Positions 44,891 through 59,000 are shown, numbered from the stretch's first letter. The stretch: 64,000 nucleotides of DNA from Paragyromitra xinjiangensis (GCA_038503065.1 JBCAMK010000002.1:868001-932000), one strand, 5' to 3'. Translations and numbers: made by a program. The notes: generated by a model from the letters alone, not told the origin.

Positions 44891-46689
44891 TTGGTGGAGT
44901 TTGGTTTTTCTCGAGGACTCTGCTTGAGTTATCAGGGCGGGGATATTTTTACTATCTTTCTTTATCTTTTGGGTGGGGTTTTTGCATCTTCATTTTTTCG
45001 GTTTTATCTTGAGCTTTCCTTGATCACCATATAACTATAGTTCTCTTTTGTTGCGTTTTCTTTGCATTTTTGGCGGTTCTGTTCTGTTTGTTCGATACCT
45101 AAGCTATCTTCCTGGCATTTCACGTTCTTGTTTATTGGGTGTAGTTGTAGTTGACACACCACTTCGTACATACTCGCATTTGTTTCACGTCAATTGTATC
45201 TTTTCTGCATCCACAACTCCCGTTTACCAAGAGTTTTCCCAGCTGTCCAACTTCCGCCAGCATTGTCCCCTAACATCAGGACCGGAAGAATCAGGGGTTG
45301 AAGCCATTGAGTTACTTTTTCAACAAGGCGGCTCAGCTTCACTGCCCTAGCTATGCATCATGCACCTTCGTCCTGGCCCGCATTTACCGCTTAGACTAAA
45401 AAGAGCTGCAAAAACTCCCCCTCGCCGAGATCTTTGCTGCGCCAGGGCAGCTAATATCGCATTCATTAGGAATGTAACGTTAACAATGCGTTATTTATGA
45501 TGTTGGCGCCTTTGCAATTCCACGCCACATACTCCTACAAATCCTCTTTCTCTTTTTTTTTCGACAGCTAGGTTCCTGCGGACCAAACTAAGTAAAGAAT
45601 GTAGATCTACAAGCGAGGTGTGATCTAGCCGCTCAGACATGCATATGTCATCAGTTTTCTAGCTCCCCTCCATGAACTTCATCGGCAAATACATCATATC
45701 TACTAACCGAGATACACCCTGACCGTTTGAAACCCCATCAAAAAAATTGTAGTCAACGGGAAGAGTCCCTGAGGGGCTAGCTGATTACACATAATATGGG
45801 TCTTTTTGCCTTGTTTGTTCGGAGATAATCGGTGGCGGGTGTAGAAGTGCGGGGTTAAGACTGATGGCGTTGTGACCTCTATGGTAGCTGATCTTCCGGA
45901 ATTTAAGGCAGAAATGTTATATTGGAGTTATGATGCAATGGGGCGTAGGGTGGGAAGGGGTATTGTCCCTTTTTTAGAGTGGGAACTGTGGAGGTGGTGG
46001 TCGTTGATATTGTGGTTGGTGGATCATTGGTAGAGCTGTGCTTGGTGATTGTATCCATTGTCTAAAAATGACGAGTAACCCTTGGCGGGAATAGTACAAG
46101 ATTTGCTGGTCGAGAATAAGGTAGATATTTTGTGCAAGGAGGCTCTAAGAATCTCGTGAGCTGAACCTAGTTGTAGTAGGAGACGGTATCAAGTCTCTGG
46201 GCTAACTTGGTTGTTGATAGATTGTAGCTTGAGCGGCGGATCTGACTAGCTGTACAATACGATATCTCCCGCGAAATTAACTTGTACTACGAGCGAGGGG
46301 AAAAAAGGATACATTCAGTTTGCAGCGGCTAGTCAGAATAGGAAGTCAACTATGACAAGATATCGTCGGACAAGTGGATGAATTCAAACCGTTTACTAGT
46401 AGGTGGCCGCGGCTAAAGTTGCGAGTACCAAAGAGGGCCTGATCTTGGTAGCCGCTGGCCAGGAATCTCTTGGGATCGTTATGCGCAGCCTACTAGGGGG
46501 TACATTAAACTAAATATTTGGTTGATGTGCAGCTAGGTGCATACTACATGTGAATCACTCGGCTCCTGAGATGGCCGGGAGATCTCTGACTTTTCCTGTT
46601 CATATAGATAAGTATTAGGTGCAGTTCCTATATCCCTAATAAACTCGTCAAAGTGCTTCATCCAATATTATCAATCTGCTGCAAGTTGT
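44891..46689. other. Intergenic region 3' of the F-box gene
   Basis: About 1.8 kb of T-rich then mixed sequence with no recognised gene. One 100-codon frame at 45048-45350 has no family features. Confidence 0.5.
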
Positions 46690-47372
46690 TATCCCATGGA
46701 CCGTAACTACGCATTTTCGCACGGTATTCCGTGCGAATTTTTGGGAGGTTTCCTTCTTTTATCCACAACACCTTCAGCAACCCCCTTTGCCCCTACCCCA
46801 TAGTGCAAATTACAAGTATCAACAACTGGAGATAACCTCAATATCTTGTCAAGATTGCTTAGAATTTTTTCTTGATGATGGATGGCTCTTAGAAGTTGTA
46901 GGAATATGAGGGTGTGACCAAATATACCCCACAAAATTGGCTCTGAGAACATTGCAACAGCCTTTCCCACTGATAATTTGCAGCTAAAAACACCTACTTT
47001 TCCACCTGAATTTCAACTTTTGAAGACCAAGATAATTAAAATAAATTGCAGCTCTTTCTAGATCATCTAATTTGGCTACTTTATCTAGAATGTATACCTC
47101 AAAATTGTGTCTCATCTATAGGAGAGAGCTAGGGGTTTTCACTTTTGGCGAGAATTCACTCAAAAATGCGCCAAGTTTGCAGTCTAGCAGATACTACCAA
47201 CTCAAAATAGATCACATATAATATTTAGAGATAGAAATGGTCCCTAGATTATGGGCATATTCTCATTAATTTCTCTAGATTTAAAAGGCTTGTTGTGGTG
47301 GTATAGGCTGTGATAAGCAGGTTCTAAATTTGCACGATTTTCCGTGCAAATCTCGTTACGGTCCATGGGATA
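46690..47372. mobile_element. Non-autonomous inverted-repeat element, mariner-like, TA-flanked
   Basis: Ends TATCCCATGGACCGTAAC (46690-46707) and its exact inverse (47355-47372), with TA at both outer edges as expected of a Tc1/mariner target duplication. Each end also has a subterminal hairpin: TTCGCACGG/CCGTGCGAA at left and TTTGCACG/CGTGCAAA at right. The 683-bp body has no transposase frame. Confidence 0.75.
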
Positions 47373-47373
47373 G

Positions 47374-47400
47374 TACCATAACCCAGGTGGTTGGATGTAC
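47374..47400 (+). repeat. 27-bp dispersed repeat, copy 1
   Basis: TACCATAACCCAGGTGGTTG followed by GATGTAC. Repeated at 51499-51525 with two transitions. Confidence 0.7.
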
Positions 47401-50281
47401 TTAATGGATCGATCGATGAATCAATCAACTGCAAGTTGCCGTCCCTGGCGGCAGGTTTGTCCGTCTATTTGCAATAAATCGTCATGCGCGCGTTCAGCTC
47501 ATACGGGGATTTAGCATTTGTATATGCAGATTGGCCCATCAATTTTGTCCGCATGCATTTGAATATTTAAATTTATACACTAACTATAGGCTTTCTTCGT
47601 TCGCTGAGGATGAGGCGTACGCTTTTGGGTCAGCATTATACTTTCTTCCAGTCATGTATATTAGTAGGAATCAGTTATGATATATTTCCCCACTAATTGG
47701 TTGCAAAGTACACACTCAACACATTCTTTCCGGATCCTTCTTCAGGCTCGTCCTGAAACGCAACTAAATCCCACCGAATCCTCTGGTCTTTCTTCCTTTT
47801 CTCTTCACAAGCCCCTAGCTCTCGTTGGGGGTCTAACTGGGCGCCATGCACGACACGCCGTCCCTCGCTCCAAAGCATCATCTCCCCCCCCCACTCTCTG
47901 ACCGTCACCGGCTGCTCTGGTATTATCGATTGTAGTATCGAGTTCATGGAGAAGAATCTCCAAGGGTTGCACGTATTCAAGATTGGCGATCTGAATTAGG
48001 TTGACCAGTTATTGTAACCGTCTAGCGTTCCTAACAAGATCTGTTAGGAGAGTCTTTGCTTCCCTTAATTCCCTAAGGCCCACGTCGCTAGCAGTGACCT
48101 CGTCTGCTCCTTTTACAAGGAGGAGTTGAACAAATGAATGCACATTCCGTAGTTCTGTGTGGTCTTCTATACACATTTTGATTCTCCAATCAAGTGACTC
48201 TAGTGTTCCTATGGAGCCTTTTACTTTGTCCGAGAAAGCATTGGCCTTCTCCCCGTCAGAACTAAGATCTGGGCTGCGCAGGTCGATTGCGGCTAAACGC
48301 CTCTTCTTCCCTTCTGTTTCGTTTTTGACCCTGACTTTTTCCACCTAAATCGTATGTTAGCCTGGAAATAACTTTATTCGTATAAATGGGAAATGCTGGA
48401 TTGCTCACGAGGGCTAGTATTTAAATTTTTCGGTCATAGAACGATGAGGATGAGCTATACCACTCGCTCTGGTATATCTAAACATCGGAAACTATATAGG
48501 AATCGTAGCTTAACGCTCTTGGTGACCTTCTTCATACAAGAGCTGAGGCCTTGAGCTGGCTGGCAGTATACCGTGACAAACAGCGTATGTGCCTAGTTTT
48601 TTCTGGATTGACAGGCATCGTCGATGCAACTTACAGAGGTGGGGTAGCGTAGGACATTCTACCAGTATATCAAAGAGATCCTCTAGCCGGACACCCATAA
48701 CCTCTCACACAGTAAGAGTCCGCGTTGACACAGACACCTTACAGCACCTATAGAGACCCTTCAGCCCACGCCGGGTTAGGTATATTGCCTCTCATAGAAA
48801 CCAGATGTAGGATCGCGTACGTTGCAGAGAGGGCAGGGTTCCGACGAGCCTGCCTCCCCTGGGGAAGGGACGAGATATCCCTATACAAGAAACAGATGGA
48901 TGGGAATAAAATAGGTGATGAGATGAGAAAGCTGTGCAAGCTCGTGGTGGGCGTCTCCCTGTGTAAACGTATGCCTACCTACTGCCTTCACAAGGGAGAC
49001 GCAACCTCTTCCCACGCCTAACCCTGAGTCACCGCTGCCCCACCATAACGCATGTGACAGATCCTGTTTTTACCGATCAGGTTTCAACCCTATGTGATCA
49101 CCTTCACCAAATGTCACTGACCTTGGTAAACAAAACCAGCTCCCAACTTCATCAAAATCGCCTTACTTAAGTCTGCTTCAATCTCGCTCAAAACCTACCT
49201 TTTCATTCTCACAGGATATATATCGCCTATGTCCTTCATTTCTAATGTAGTTTCAAGGCTCCTTGAGGGACACAGCTTCGATGGGTGAATCTGAGCTCAA
49301 CACTGCACCTAAGGTAATTAAAATTGTTTCGAATGTGAGATAGGCTTTCTTTTCGCTCAGCAAGTTGCACCAATTCATATCTTTCCTTACGCTGACACCC
49401 CAGGCAGAACATGGCAATATGTTAGAAGAGCTAAAGAAGGTCTTTGGTAAGAATAATATCCAAGCCAAGGGACCAGTGACCCCCAAAAATGGGCTGGGTC
49501 AAGTTATACAACTTCTAACTGCATTATCGGTAGTATATTATACCTAGTTCTCAATCGCTACGACACAGTTAATTCTAGGAGAAGGCTCAAGGAGCCACGA
49601 TATCGAGATTATGAAAAAGAAGGACGAAACCAGAGAGGGTAGGAAGGGTGTGACCGAGAGGTCGGGGGGAAGGGGGGAAGGGGGGAAGAAGGGTGAAGTT
49701 GAGGGAGCCGAGGGGCCAGATGGGAAAGGAGAGGAAACCGAAAGAGGTGAAGGAGGATGATATAAAAGACGCTTTCAGTCGTTAACCTGAAGCAAGCCCA
49801 ACACAGGAGCAAGCAAGGTTCCTATTTTCTGAGAATGTACTAACTTGAGCAATGGGTCTTATCAGTCCTACAACTTCAAACAATAGTGTTCCCCCCCCCA
49901 GGGAGCTAGATAGCATCTTATATGATCCCCTAGTCAAAATAGAGCAACTTGAATTGGTTCCATTCATCAGAGCCCGACCAACGCTAATGCTTTTGCTTTA
50001 AGGGTGCAGTGCATATGTAGCAACAAGGGTTTAATTATACCTATTGGATATCAAGTAATCCAATATTCTTCCTTGCAAGCATGAAGAAGAGTGAGCGTGG
50101 GATGATCAGTGGAAATAGTATAGCTGCACGAGGCATCGCTCGGATAATTCACCAAATTGCCAACCTCAAGCGACACGCTATGCTTCTTGGGTGAATGCAG
50201 TTTTATCCCTTTCGTTGTTGAGGCTACCAACTTTATAGAGTTCTAGAGGTAGTCTGAGCGCGCGGTTAGGTTATGCAGTAA
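47401..50281. other. Gene-poor region
   Basis: Short minus-strand frames at 47693-47980 and 48009-48344 look like fragments and match nothing recognised. A G-run-rich purine tract (GGGGGGAAGG repeats) lies at about 49664-49692. Confidence 0.4.
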
Positions 50282-50746
50282 TATTGTCCATGATCAAAAG
50301 TCTGCGCGTTTTTGAGTTAGCAACCGAATGAACCTCTAAATTCAAAGTCCACCAACTCTGGATGGAAAAAATTGAAAAAAATAGCAAAAAAATCTCCACG
50401 CTTTGTTGATTCCAGTCATCCTCTTGAAATTACTAAAAGCCCTTCTCAAATGGCACAGATAGGAGGAATATGTAATTGAAAGTTCAGATTCAGGTGGTGT
50501 GTATGGTTGCAACCAAGCTTCAGCTCTTGCGGTCTGTGCGCAGGCCTCCCCAAGGTCTTCCCACAGCCTTCTATTGCTCTAGGAAAAGCTAATCACATTT
50601 AGAAGTTATGAGTTTAGATTGGTAAGCTAAGAAGTATTTTTTAGCATTTTTTACGATTTTTTCTCTCTAGAATTGGTGGACTTTCAATTTGGGGTTCCAT
50701 TCGGTTGCTAACTCAAAAACACGCAGACTTTTGATCATGAACAATA
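50282..50746. mobile_element. MITE with about 110-bp terminal inverted repeats
   Basis: The left arm (50282 to about 50392) and right arm (about 50636 to 50746) are inverse copies starting TATTGT(C/T)CATGATCAAAA. They stay alignable past CCACCAA(C/T)TCT into an A-rich segment. Outer ends carry TA. Most mismatches are transitions. The 465-bp element has no coding capacity. Confidence 0.8.
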
Positions 50747-53700
50747 ATCAGATTCAAATCAGGAGCAACGATAGCCACGGGTTTCAGAATCACACCTAGA
50801 ATATCCGAGAAATATCCATTTCGGAGCAATTCGGCGAAGTAGTTCTGATTTCGCACAGGCTATCCGCTTCTACAGGCCCTAATTTCTATACCTTACTTTC
50901 CTTCTCACGCTCCCAGAGCAGATTTCACGTCTCTCGACATAGTTATAAAAGTTGCCACCTTAAAGATGCCTGAACTGGAACCTACACGGAAATGACTGAA
51001 ACCTGCCTAGTTATAGGTCTAATCCCAAGCTCCGTTTATCAACACTTATTCCTAGAGCATAGATACAAAGGAGTTTTAAGTCCTGGCTTTCCTGATCCCT
51101 TGTCAATTCGGCGCTGCAACCAAACAGCTGCTGGGAGCAACCTAAAGGGCAAATAATAAAAAGAGTAAATTTTATAAATCCTACAGTGCTAAATAATATC
51201 CTGTTGACTTTTATTACCACTCACTATGGAAACTGTGGTCTAAATTCTTTAGAGGTCGAGCTTCGAGTGCTAGAACTTTTCTGACAGGACTACACATCAC
51301 TCTCGTGCTTGAGTGCAATATTTTGGAGACCAGTATTACTAAGACATAGATATGGCTATTCTCCCGTTCCCTCCAGGGTTCCCTAACGCCTTTATGTTTC
51401 AGCCCATATAAGTTTTCAGATAGTTCGTGATGCATCTAAGCAGATCTAGTTTAACTAGTAGCTTGAAGAGTTGAATAAAGTAGAAGCTTTCCTATGCATA
51501 CCATAACCCAGATGGCTGGATGTACAGCCACGCGTTCCAAAAGTCTTTGCACCCTACCCACTACCAAACTCAACCACTGGCGAATTGTAACCGTGGTTTC
51601 CGCAAAAGGCAATCAAAAAAAAAGGTGGGATGCTATTTAGTATGTCAAAACCCGTATACCCCTCTTCTTTTGATTACTGTTCTCTAGCTTGGTTTATAAT
51701 TATGTAGTTGTAGTATTGTCGGGTCGCCAAGGTGCAAAGCCTTTTAGAACGCGGCTGTACTTAATCAATCGAGCTTTCCTATGCTCAAGCTTCCGTATAC
51801 ATGGTGAATGTTTTTGCCGAGTGCCCAACATGCTACCATTCGGCACAGTAAACCCGCCAACTAAACAAAACTAGTAGTACTCCTAACACGTCCTAGTAGC
51901 ACCTTCTACTAGTCATAGAACGTACGATTGCCGAAGAGTAACGTTCATGACTAATCACTCGAAAACAAATAGAACATAAACCCTACAATGACGCAACCAA
52001 CTAAGCGTAAACCACTCCTGGAAATGTGGGGATAAAACGGGTTTCATAAAACTCGTATAGATCTCATACATAGGACGAACGCCACTGTGCAGCCCCCGGC
52101 CCAAATATCCGAGAAATCCCAGCTATGCTGAAAACCTAAACGCGTCCCAACGCAGACTCGGCCATCGGAATGTATTTCCCCAGAACTCGGAGTTCGCCCA
52201 TATAAGGAATAGGAATGATACCGGAGTTCGGCCGCCGTAATTAAGCCTTTGCCCGGAAATCAAGAATGAGAAGTTCTCCTAACCAATGATTTGCGTTACG
52301 TCGCCGTAGGTTGATTACTATATAGATACTAATCATTCCGGGCAACAAATCAACTCCGCTAGCGCACCGGCATCCATATGAGGGGTGGAATGCACACCCC
52401 GATCCAGGAACTTAAATATTGCAGCATAATACCTAACAGGGACAGAGGCTTGGGTCGGGGGGGAGATATCCGAGTTGTTAAACCCATGTCCTATTAAATT
52501 GGGGGCAATGGCGGGAAATGAGGGAAAACCAAGCTCTCTCCACTTTCTTACCAATGGCGAGATCTATAGCCTTTAGTCAACTCGAATTGCAAAGAGGACT
52601 CGTGGGTTTATGGTTGCTGAGAAATCCTAATGCCGCGCGAAACGTGCATCACTTTGTCGTACCTATACATACAGAAATACTGGTTAATAAGCACAACCCT
52701 TCAAGATTTGAAGTGGTGGCTCGCAATCCCATCACTCTGGCGGCCAAGGATCATGATCACTGGAACTTTCTATCTCCAAGCCAACCGTTTGGGACGTCAC
52801 ACCGCATTCTGATAGCCTGCGAACAAAATATATGGATCTGCGATTACCTGGGGGGATATTTGTGCTCCCAAAAATTAGATAAATATTATTAATAAATTTA
52901 CCGTTTTCTAAATATTCAACAATAGGCGGTACTTTCCCGAAAGTGACAGTTCTAGGTGTAACAATATTAATCAACCGGTTCATCTGATTTCGCTTTGACT
53001 TATAGGCTAGCTATTAGAACATATTTCCCACTATACGGGAAATTTATGCGTTTGAGTGTTTCAGACTTCAGACGATAGCTCTTCTCGAGCAATACGCAAA
53101 ACGATATGCACCAAGACTAAATAATCCAATGCTAGTAAAATATTGATTATATTTCGGAAGTGGGTGGAAGTATGCTGGCGTGGAACATGGGGTAACATTC
53201 GGTATGATTCGAATCAGGTTTGAGGTTTTCACGAGCATTCAAAATTCCGACTGAACATGAGCCGTGTGATCTTGAAGCAGGCTCTTGATTGGCCCAGCCA
53301 GTTTAATGGGTTATTTCGGCTCATTTTTTGAGGGGGGAGGGGGGATCCCACGACTGGACGAGCTGCTTAATATACACCACCTTCATGCAACATATAAACA
53401 ATCGTATGCCTCAAGGACACGCGACTTTGATTCGATTCAGAGGATTTGAGTAACAATATGCAGTATGTGATGAATTAGGCGGTTACGTAGACGTGTGTAC
53501 GCCCTACGAACGCTTGGCTGCTCACGAGGGTTGCGGCTCCCTGATAGGGCTGAAAGCCGGAGAGATGGTAACCAGAAACTGGCATTTGGATCTTTGATCA
53601 TCCCTCAGATCAACAGATTTACATTCTCGACGCGCAGCCTTTGTGTGAGGAGGGTGTTTTTCTATGACTCGCCAGCATCTCTCAGAAATCCCCTCTAGCC

Positions 53701-55004
53701 TTAAGCATTCGAGACAATATCACCTACCTAAGGCTATCTCTCCCTCTATATTGCCGAGAGCCCCAAGCAATAGATCTAGATATGCCTAGTTAAGCTACCC
53801 GGCACCAGACCTCAAGGGACTCTTTTGGTGAAACCACCTCAAACGTTGGTAATCTCCTTTGAAAATACGGCCACGATGTATCATTCCGCTTCTGTTTTCG
53901 TTCGTCCTTCCACAAGCACAACGTTCTTCACGTTACCCTATGTTTAAGACTGCTGTTTGACTCTGATACATTCCCTTTCTCGTGAGTCTGCGCCGCGATT
54001 TCTGAGTTTCTCCGAGCGAAACAGCCACGTGGGGAAGTTGCCCAAGCCGATGCCTGAAGGCTCGGGTCGCGGGAAAATTGCCTCAACTCTTCAAGTGACC
54101 AGCCAACCAACAAGGCTAAATCTTATGATTTCCGAATCACCAGCCGGCATATATCAAGTCCCCACGAGAAATAGTATGTGATTATAGTGTTTTTAGCCCA
54201 GCGAAACCGATGGTTATGGGCTAACTATGGTGGACAATAAACGCTTTAAATTCCTTGCATGCAACCATAGTTCATGCATGATCCGATGGAAACCGATACT
54301 CGTTCGAGCATCGTGAACACGAAAGAAGCAAAAATAATAAAAAAAGAGATGAAATGCAACCGTATCCGACGTCATCCCTATAATTTTGTTGACCTATCAT
54401 AACCAATATGCTGGCGTCACCGCGTCGGGGCCGCCCGTCCCACATGCGTAGCTGTGGGAAAACAATTTGTATCTAGTTAGCCCCCAGAATTAAACATACG
54501 AGAACCCAAGAAAATAATTCCAAATTTAGAGCTTCCGCAGACGTCCGATTTCTCCACACCTAAATTCGATACATGCGTAAACCCCCCCCTCCCCGCTTAA
54601 AAACCCCGCGCACAAAGGAAACATGTCTTAGACAAAGTCGAAAGAAAGTATCGCGAATCGAATCTTGCAAGAACAAAAAAAAATAGAAAGCAAAAAAAAT
54701 ATCGAAAAAAACCCCCAATACTCCAGGAAAAAAACCATCTTTGTCTACGACAACCAGACATAGACATCATGCATCTTTACTTCATCCGTTCGTTTACGCC
54801 CTCTTGGGTTAACCCCCAAGCCCAATCTACCTAGTACATCCGTCTCTAATGTGATCTCAAACCCCCAGTCCGAAAGAAAGAAAAATGTAAAAAATCAAAA
54901 GTACTCCCACCCTATATCCTGAACAAATAGACAAAATTGTCCTCGAGTCTAAACACCATAGTAATAAAAATAAGAAAAAAACTCCGGGGAAATGAACGTT
55001 ATGA
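50747..55004. other. Gene-free AT-rich region
   Basis: About 4.3 kb. It includes the second 27-bp repeat copy (51499-51525) and A-rich stretches near 54670-54730. A minus frame at 52333-52554 and others are short, with no recognised family. Confidence 0.5.
51499..51525 (+). repeat. 27-bp dispersed repeat, copy 2
   Basis: TACCATAACCCAGATGGCTG followed by GATGTAC. Differs from the copy at 47374 by one A/G and one C/T change. Confidence 0.7.
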
Positions 55005-56052
55005 TTACAAGTGCTCTTGCTTTATTTGCATCGGGGGAGAACTTGACGCGTGCGAATGTGTAGGAGAAGAGTGATCGTCGTAGTAGTATTGCGAAGAGAA
55101 AAATGATGGATCTGGAGATTCTAAACGTACGTTAGTTAACATTCGCGAGATAACTGCTGGAGTGAATACATACCTGCTAAATGAGCGTAACTGATAGTGA
55201 ACGGATTCATGGTATTCTCATCAAAAACAAGCGAACTTGTCTTTGGGGTCATGTAATCACTCATAGGATTATGGTAGCTGCTACTTGAGGATATCCGTGT
55301 TGAAGGAAGAGGAAGATAAGACTGCTCGGAGGCGGAGTTGCAAGTGGCTTCAACTACTGATGATAGTGATGGCTGAGAATAAGGAGAATAAATGTATTGA
55401 CTATTCGAAGTATGATAATCTGTAAGCGTAGAAACTTCATTCGAGAGCCCCCCAGTTGCCGAAGGGTAATAAGGAGTTGGCGATGACGATGACGAGTACG
55501 GATTCGTGTTGCTGCTGGCTGCGCTTCGGTATTGCGAAGGATAGCCAGAAGAAGTTGTATATGCGGTATGGTTTAAAGGAGGGAGGTAGTTGCCCCTGGA
55601 TAGTGGTCCATCTTGATCGCTATCTAGGTGTGTTGGTAATGACGGAGGAGAAGATACAAGAGGTTGCTCTGCGGAAGATTCACGGGTCGATCGACCGTCT
55701 GTGTCTTCACCATTTGGAGAAATGGAACGTGAGGCAGCTCGGCGCTCGAGATCCTCAAGGCGACGCTTCAATTTTTTGCCTAGACAACGACTCTCAGAAT
55801 ACTACGCTCCTCTAAATCTAAAAAGAGGTAAGGCTTACGGTAGTTGCGCTGAGCAATGCGGTTTTGTATTCTTCTGCGCTCAGCAAGATCTGATATCTTA
55901 GTCCAATCTTCATCCGGATTTGTGCTGCCTCTGAACTCTGTTGTAGATGAGCTAGTTACTCTAGTAGTGGGTCTAGAGTTGTTGTAGTGGGGAACTGAAG
56001 GCATCGAAGACATTATAGGTGCTGGGAAAGTGTATTGAGCTTGATGGTTCAT
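55005..56052 (-). CDS. bZIP transcription factor (fungal AP-1-like basic region)
   Basis: Three exons, 56052-55839, 55779-55174 and 55120-55005, give 936 nt, 311 residues. The basic region DLAERRRIQNRIAQRNYRKK spans the first intron (GTAAGC...CTAG) and is followed by LKRRLEDLERRA, a short leucine-zipper start. QNRIAQRNYR resembles the Yap/AP-1-type DNA-contacting signature. The middle is serine/tyrosine/proline-rich, a likely activation region. The last exon is easily missed: the frame runs on to a stop at 55136, but GTATGT, TTAACTAAC and TTTAG splice signals add ESPDPSFFSSQYYYDD and the end SSPPMQIKQEHL. The targets are unknown. Confidence 0.85.
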
Positions 56053-59000
56053 ATCGAAGAAAGGTGATTATAGTATCAATATATGTTTGGCGAAGCAGTA
56101 GACTTATGTCAGATTCGAGTTCTTATTTCTCGGAAAAACCAAGGTGAGGGTGAGATAGATACGCAAAGCTTGGACGGGAGGAGGTGAGGAGGATGAGAAG
56201 GCCTCAACTTAAGTACTGACGAACTGTTCCACCTCTCCTGCAGTCCAGCCTTACTCTCCCGAAGGAACAAGCAGAGAACATTCTTTGCGGATAGAATCCT
56301 CAATTTTGGAAAGGGTGGACAGGGTGGGTGACACAGCCATGCATGTCGCCACATTTGGCATCACCCAGGTTCTGACCAAGCACCTTACATCCAAAGCATC
56401 CCTTGTATTCATTTTTAGACTCGAGTGGGAGGGATGGCTCTTGCTTTGGTGGTGTGCTGGGGGCATACCACTCCACTAGTGGTCGTAAGGCAGGCGGGGT
56501 GCAAGTATCCCATTTCTGGAGCCTGGCGGAGTTAAACGGTTGCTGGGCGTGGACAAAAATGGAGAGGCGGCCACAGCCACCCCAGGCCCAACCGTGCGCG
56601 GCCGTTACATAACGCGGTTGAGGATTCATGCCCACGGTCTCGCAGAAACAACAAGATAGCTACCGTTTCTGTGTAAATGCGTTCTTGGTTGTTTATTGTG
56701 GAGAACAGGTTATCCAGCACTCTCTATGTGGTAGGTTTAATTGTGTGGTAGGAGTGGTTACAAGTGTCTTTGGCGCTATGCATTGTCATTTCGGTGCTGG
56801 GCGCAGAGCTGAAAGATATGCCATCTAAGCGCGCAGAATATCCCACTTACTATGCCATTCACTGGCAATAGCATTCACAACCGGAAATAAAATATTCGAA
56901 AGCCCAAAATATTCAAATTGTCGACCCGTTTACGTTTCATCGGTCCCTAGTAAACTCCAGCAAGAGCCAGGGTGCCCTTCTCGAGACCCAGTTAGGTTAA
57001 GCAACGTCTGGTCGTTGGGTCGATAGCAAGAATAGAAAAACGCACTCGCACCCTGCCGACTAGCGGCAACTATGAGCGAGCGAGCGCACCTACATGCACA
57101 AAAGCAATGCAGGCAAGCATTCCTTGGGGAAAATATTCCAGAACAATTCGTGAACGAGAGGCATATATGTAGCCAATCGCCAGCTGCGTTTCTCAGATAT
57201 AGGTGTCCGCACCGGTTGAAGCTCGGGTCTCTTCCATCTCGTGGTATGGCCAGTAAACGCCCTGGAATGCTAAGTATGAGTGCCGACTTCGCGCGGCTCA
57301 AATGAAGCGGCACAGTGCACTATCCCGAGTATGGAAGATGCCGTTCTATTCGAATACCTATTGAACGTGGCACAGCTTGATATCTCTCTACCCTAATACG
57401 CCAGCCGCAACTATGCATATGGCATATTAATACCAAACAACTTGTAGCTATTGCCTACCTCCCTTAATTATATTTTCCCTTCTTTTCGGTTTCACCGTAT
57501 GAACCAAACCAGGATATAGCAGGATCGCGAGGTTACCTAATTTTAACATTTTTTATGTGCACATCTGGAATATGGCGCCGAGCTGCAGAACTGGATGACT
57601 GTTCTCTTATTTAGCCAGTTTGAGGGTGCATAGGGCACAGGCGACAACCACCAAATCAAGTTATCAATCGTCATGGGTATCATCAGCCTTATGTGTATCC
57701 TGTCAAAATAAAGATATCACTCCGGCCTTAATCGGAACCGTAAGTGTGGTTCATGCAGTTACCTTTGCCGAAGGTGGGGAAAAATACCAACGAGAATCTC
57801 AGATGAGGACCTTCGATCCATTTCAGCCTTGGGATTTCCCCCCCATTGCTTCCCATGCGCAAGTATGAATATCTGTGTTAAATGGATGCTGTATTAGGTG
57901 TGGTCTCTTATTTCCCTTGCAGATAGGGAAATGCAAACTCTGTCCAATCAGTTCGCAAGGACATCCATACCCTTCACAGCCCTATCCCCGCATTCGTCAC
58001 ACAATTTTCTGCATGCGAAAGGAATTTCTATCCACGCGCGAGTGACTAGGTATAGCATTGGCCACTAACCCGAGCAGGGACGCACTAGCCTGACAATGAA
58101 ATCATGCCAACCCTCCGTGCACCATACTGCGTGGTAGTTTGCTGTTATGATAAGTTTTAAACGCATATTAGTGGTACGGCTCGGAATACGTTTTATTAAA
58201 CGAGAACTATTCATTCCAAATCCTATACACCCGATGCGTGTAGATACAATTGGACGTGTACTCGAGTAGAGACGAGCCGAGCCGATGCAATCGCGCACAC
58301 AATATGATGCTATCGTGTGTACTCTATCTCAGAAACCGTTGCGGGGAGGCTCTAACACGATTCACTTGATGCCAGGCTAGGTGTGATGCGCGGATGCACC
58401 GCATCTGGAGTTACCCCCCTGTTTTATTTATCCCGCGATTGAATACCAGCATGTAAGTTCGTATTACTCAATAAATTGTAAGTTAGTCACAGTATCGTAT
58501 ATGTACAGACGGTGGTGACAAAGGAGGCTGTGCCTTAGAGAAGCTTGATAGTGCCCAATTTCGGTTTTGGATTTTAGTCAAATATTCAGGGTGTTTATCT
58601 GCGGTATATGCGTTTTTGAGGCAATTCACGTCAGGGCATACATACATAGTCTCAGGAATACAGTTGGCGTTGGAATCCCTAGTTAAGATTAACGTCTCCC
58701 TTGGCCTAGGGCTAGGTGGAGAGCGCCTGATCATTACAAGATCGAGGCCGATACCATCGTCTATAGTCAATTACAAGCTTTAGGATCTCGGGTTAGTAAA
58801 TGCTTGTTTTTTCTCACCAGAATAATATTCTACCAACTGATACTAACCGATTTTGTGGTCTTATCTTAGAGCCAACAGCTCCATAAAACCTCACGATCGT
58901 GTTAGCTTACTGTGGCCCGTGAGTTCAAAAGATTGGAACTGCATGAACCCTATTCTGCTTGATCGTAGTTTCAGCATGGGCTTGTGTAGCTGTATCGATA

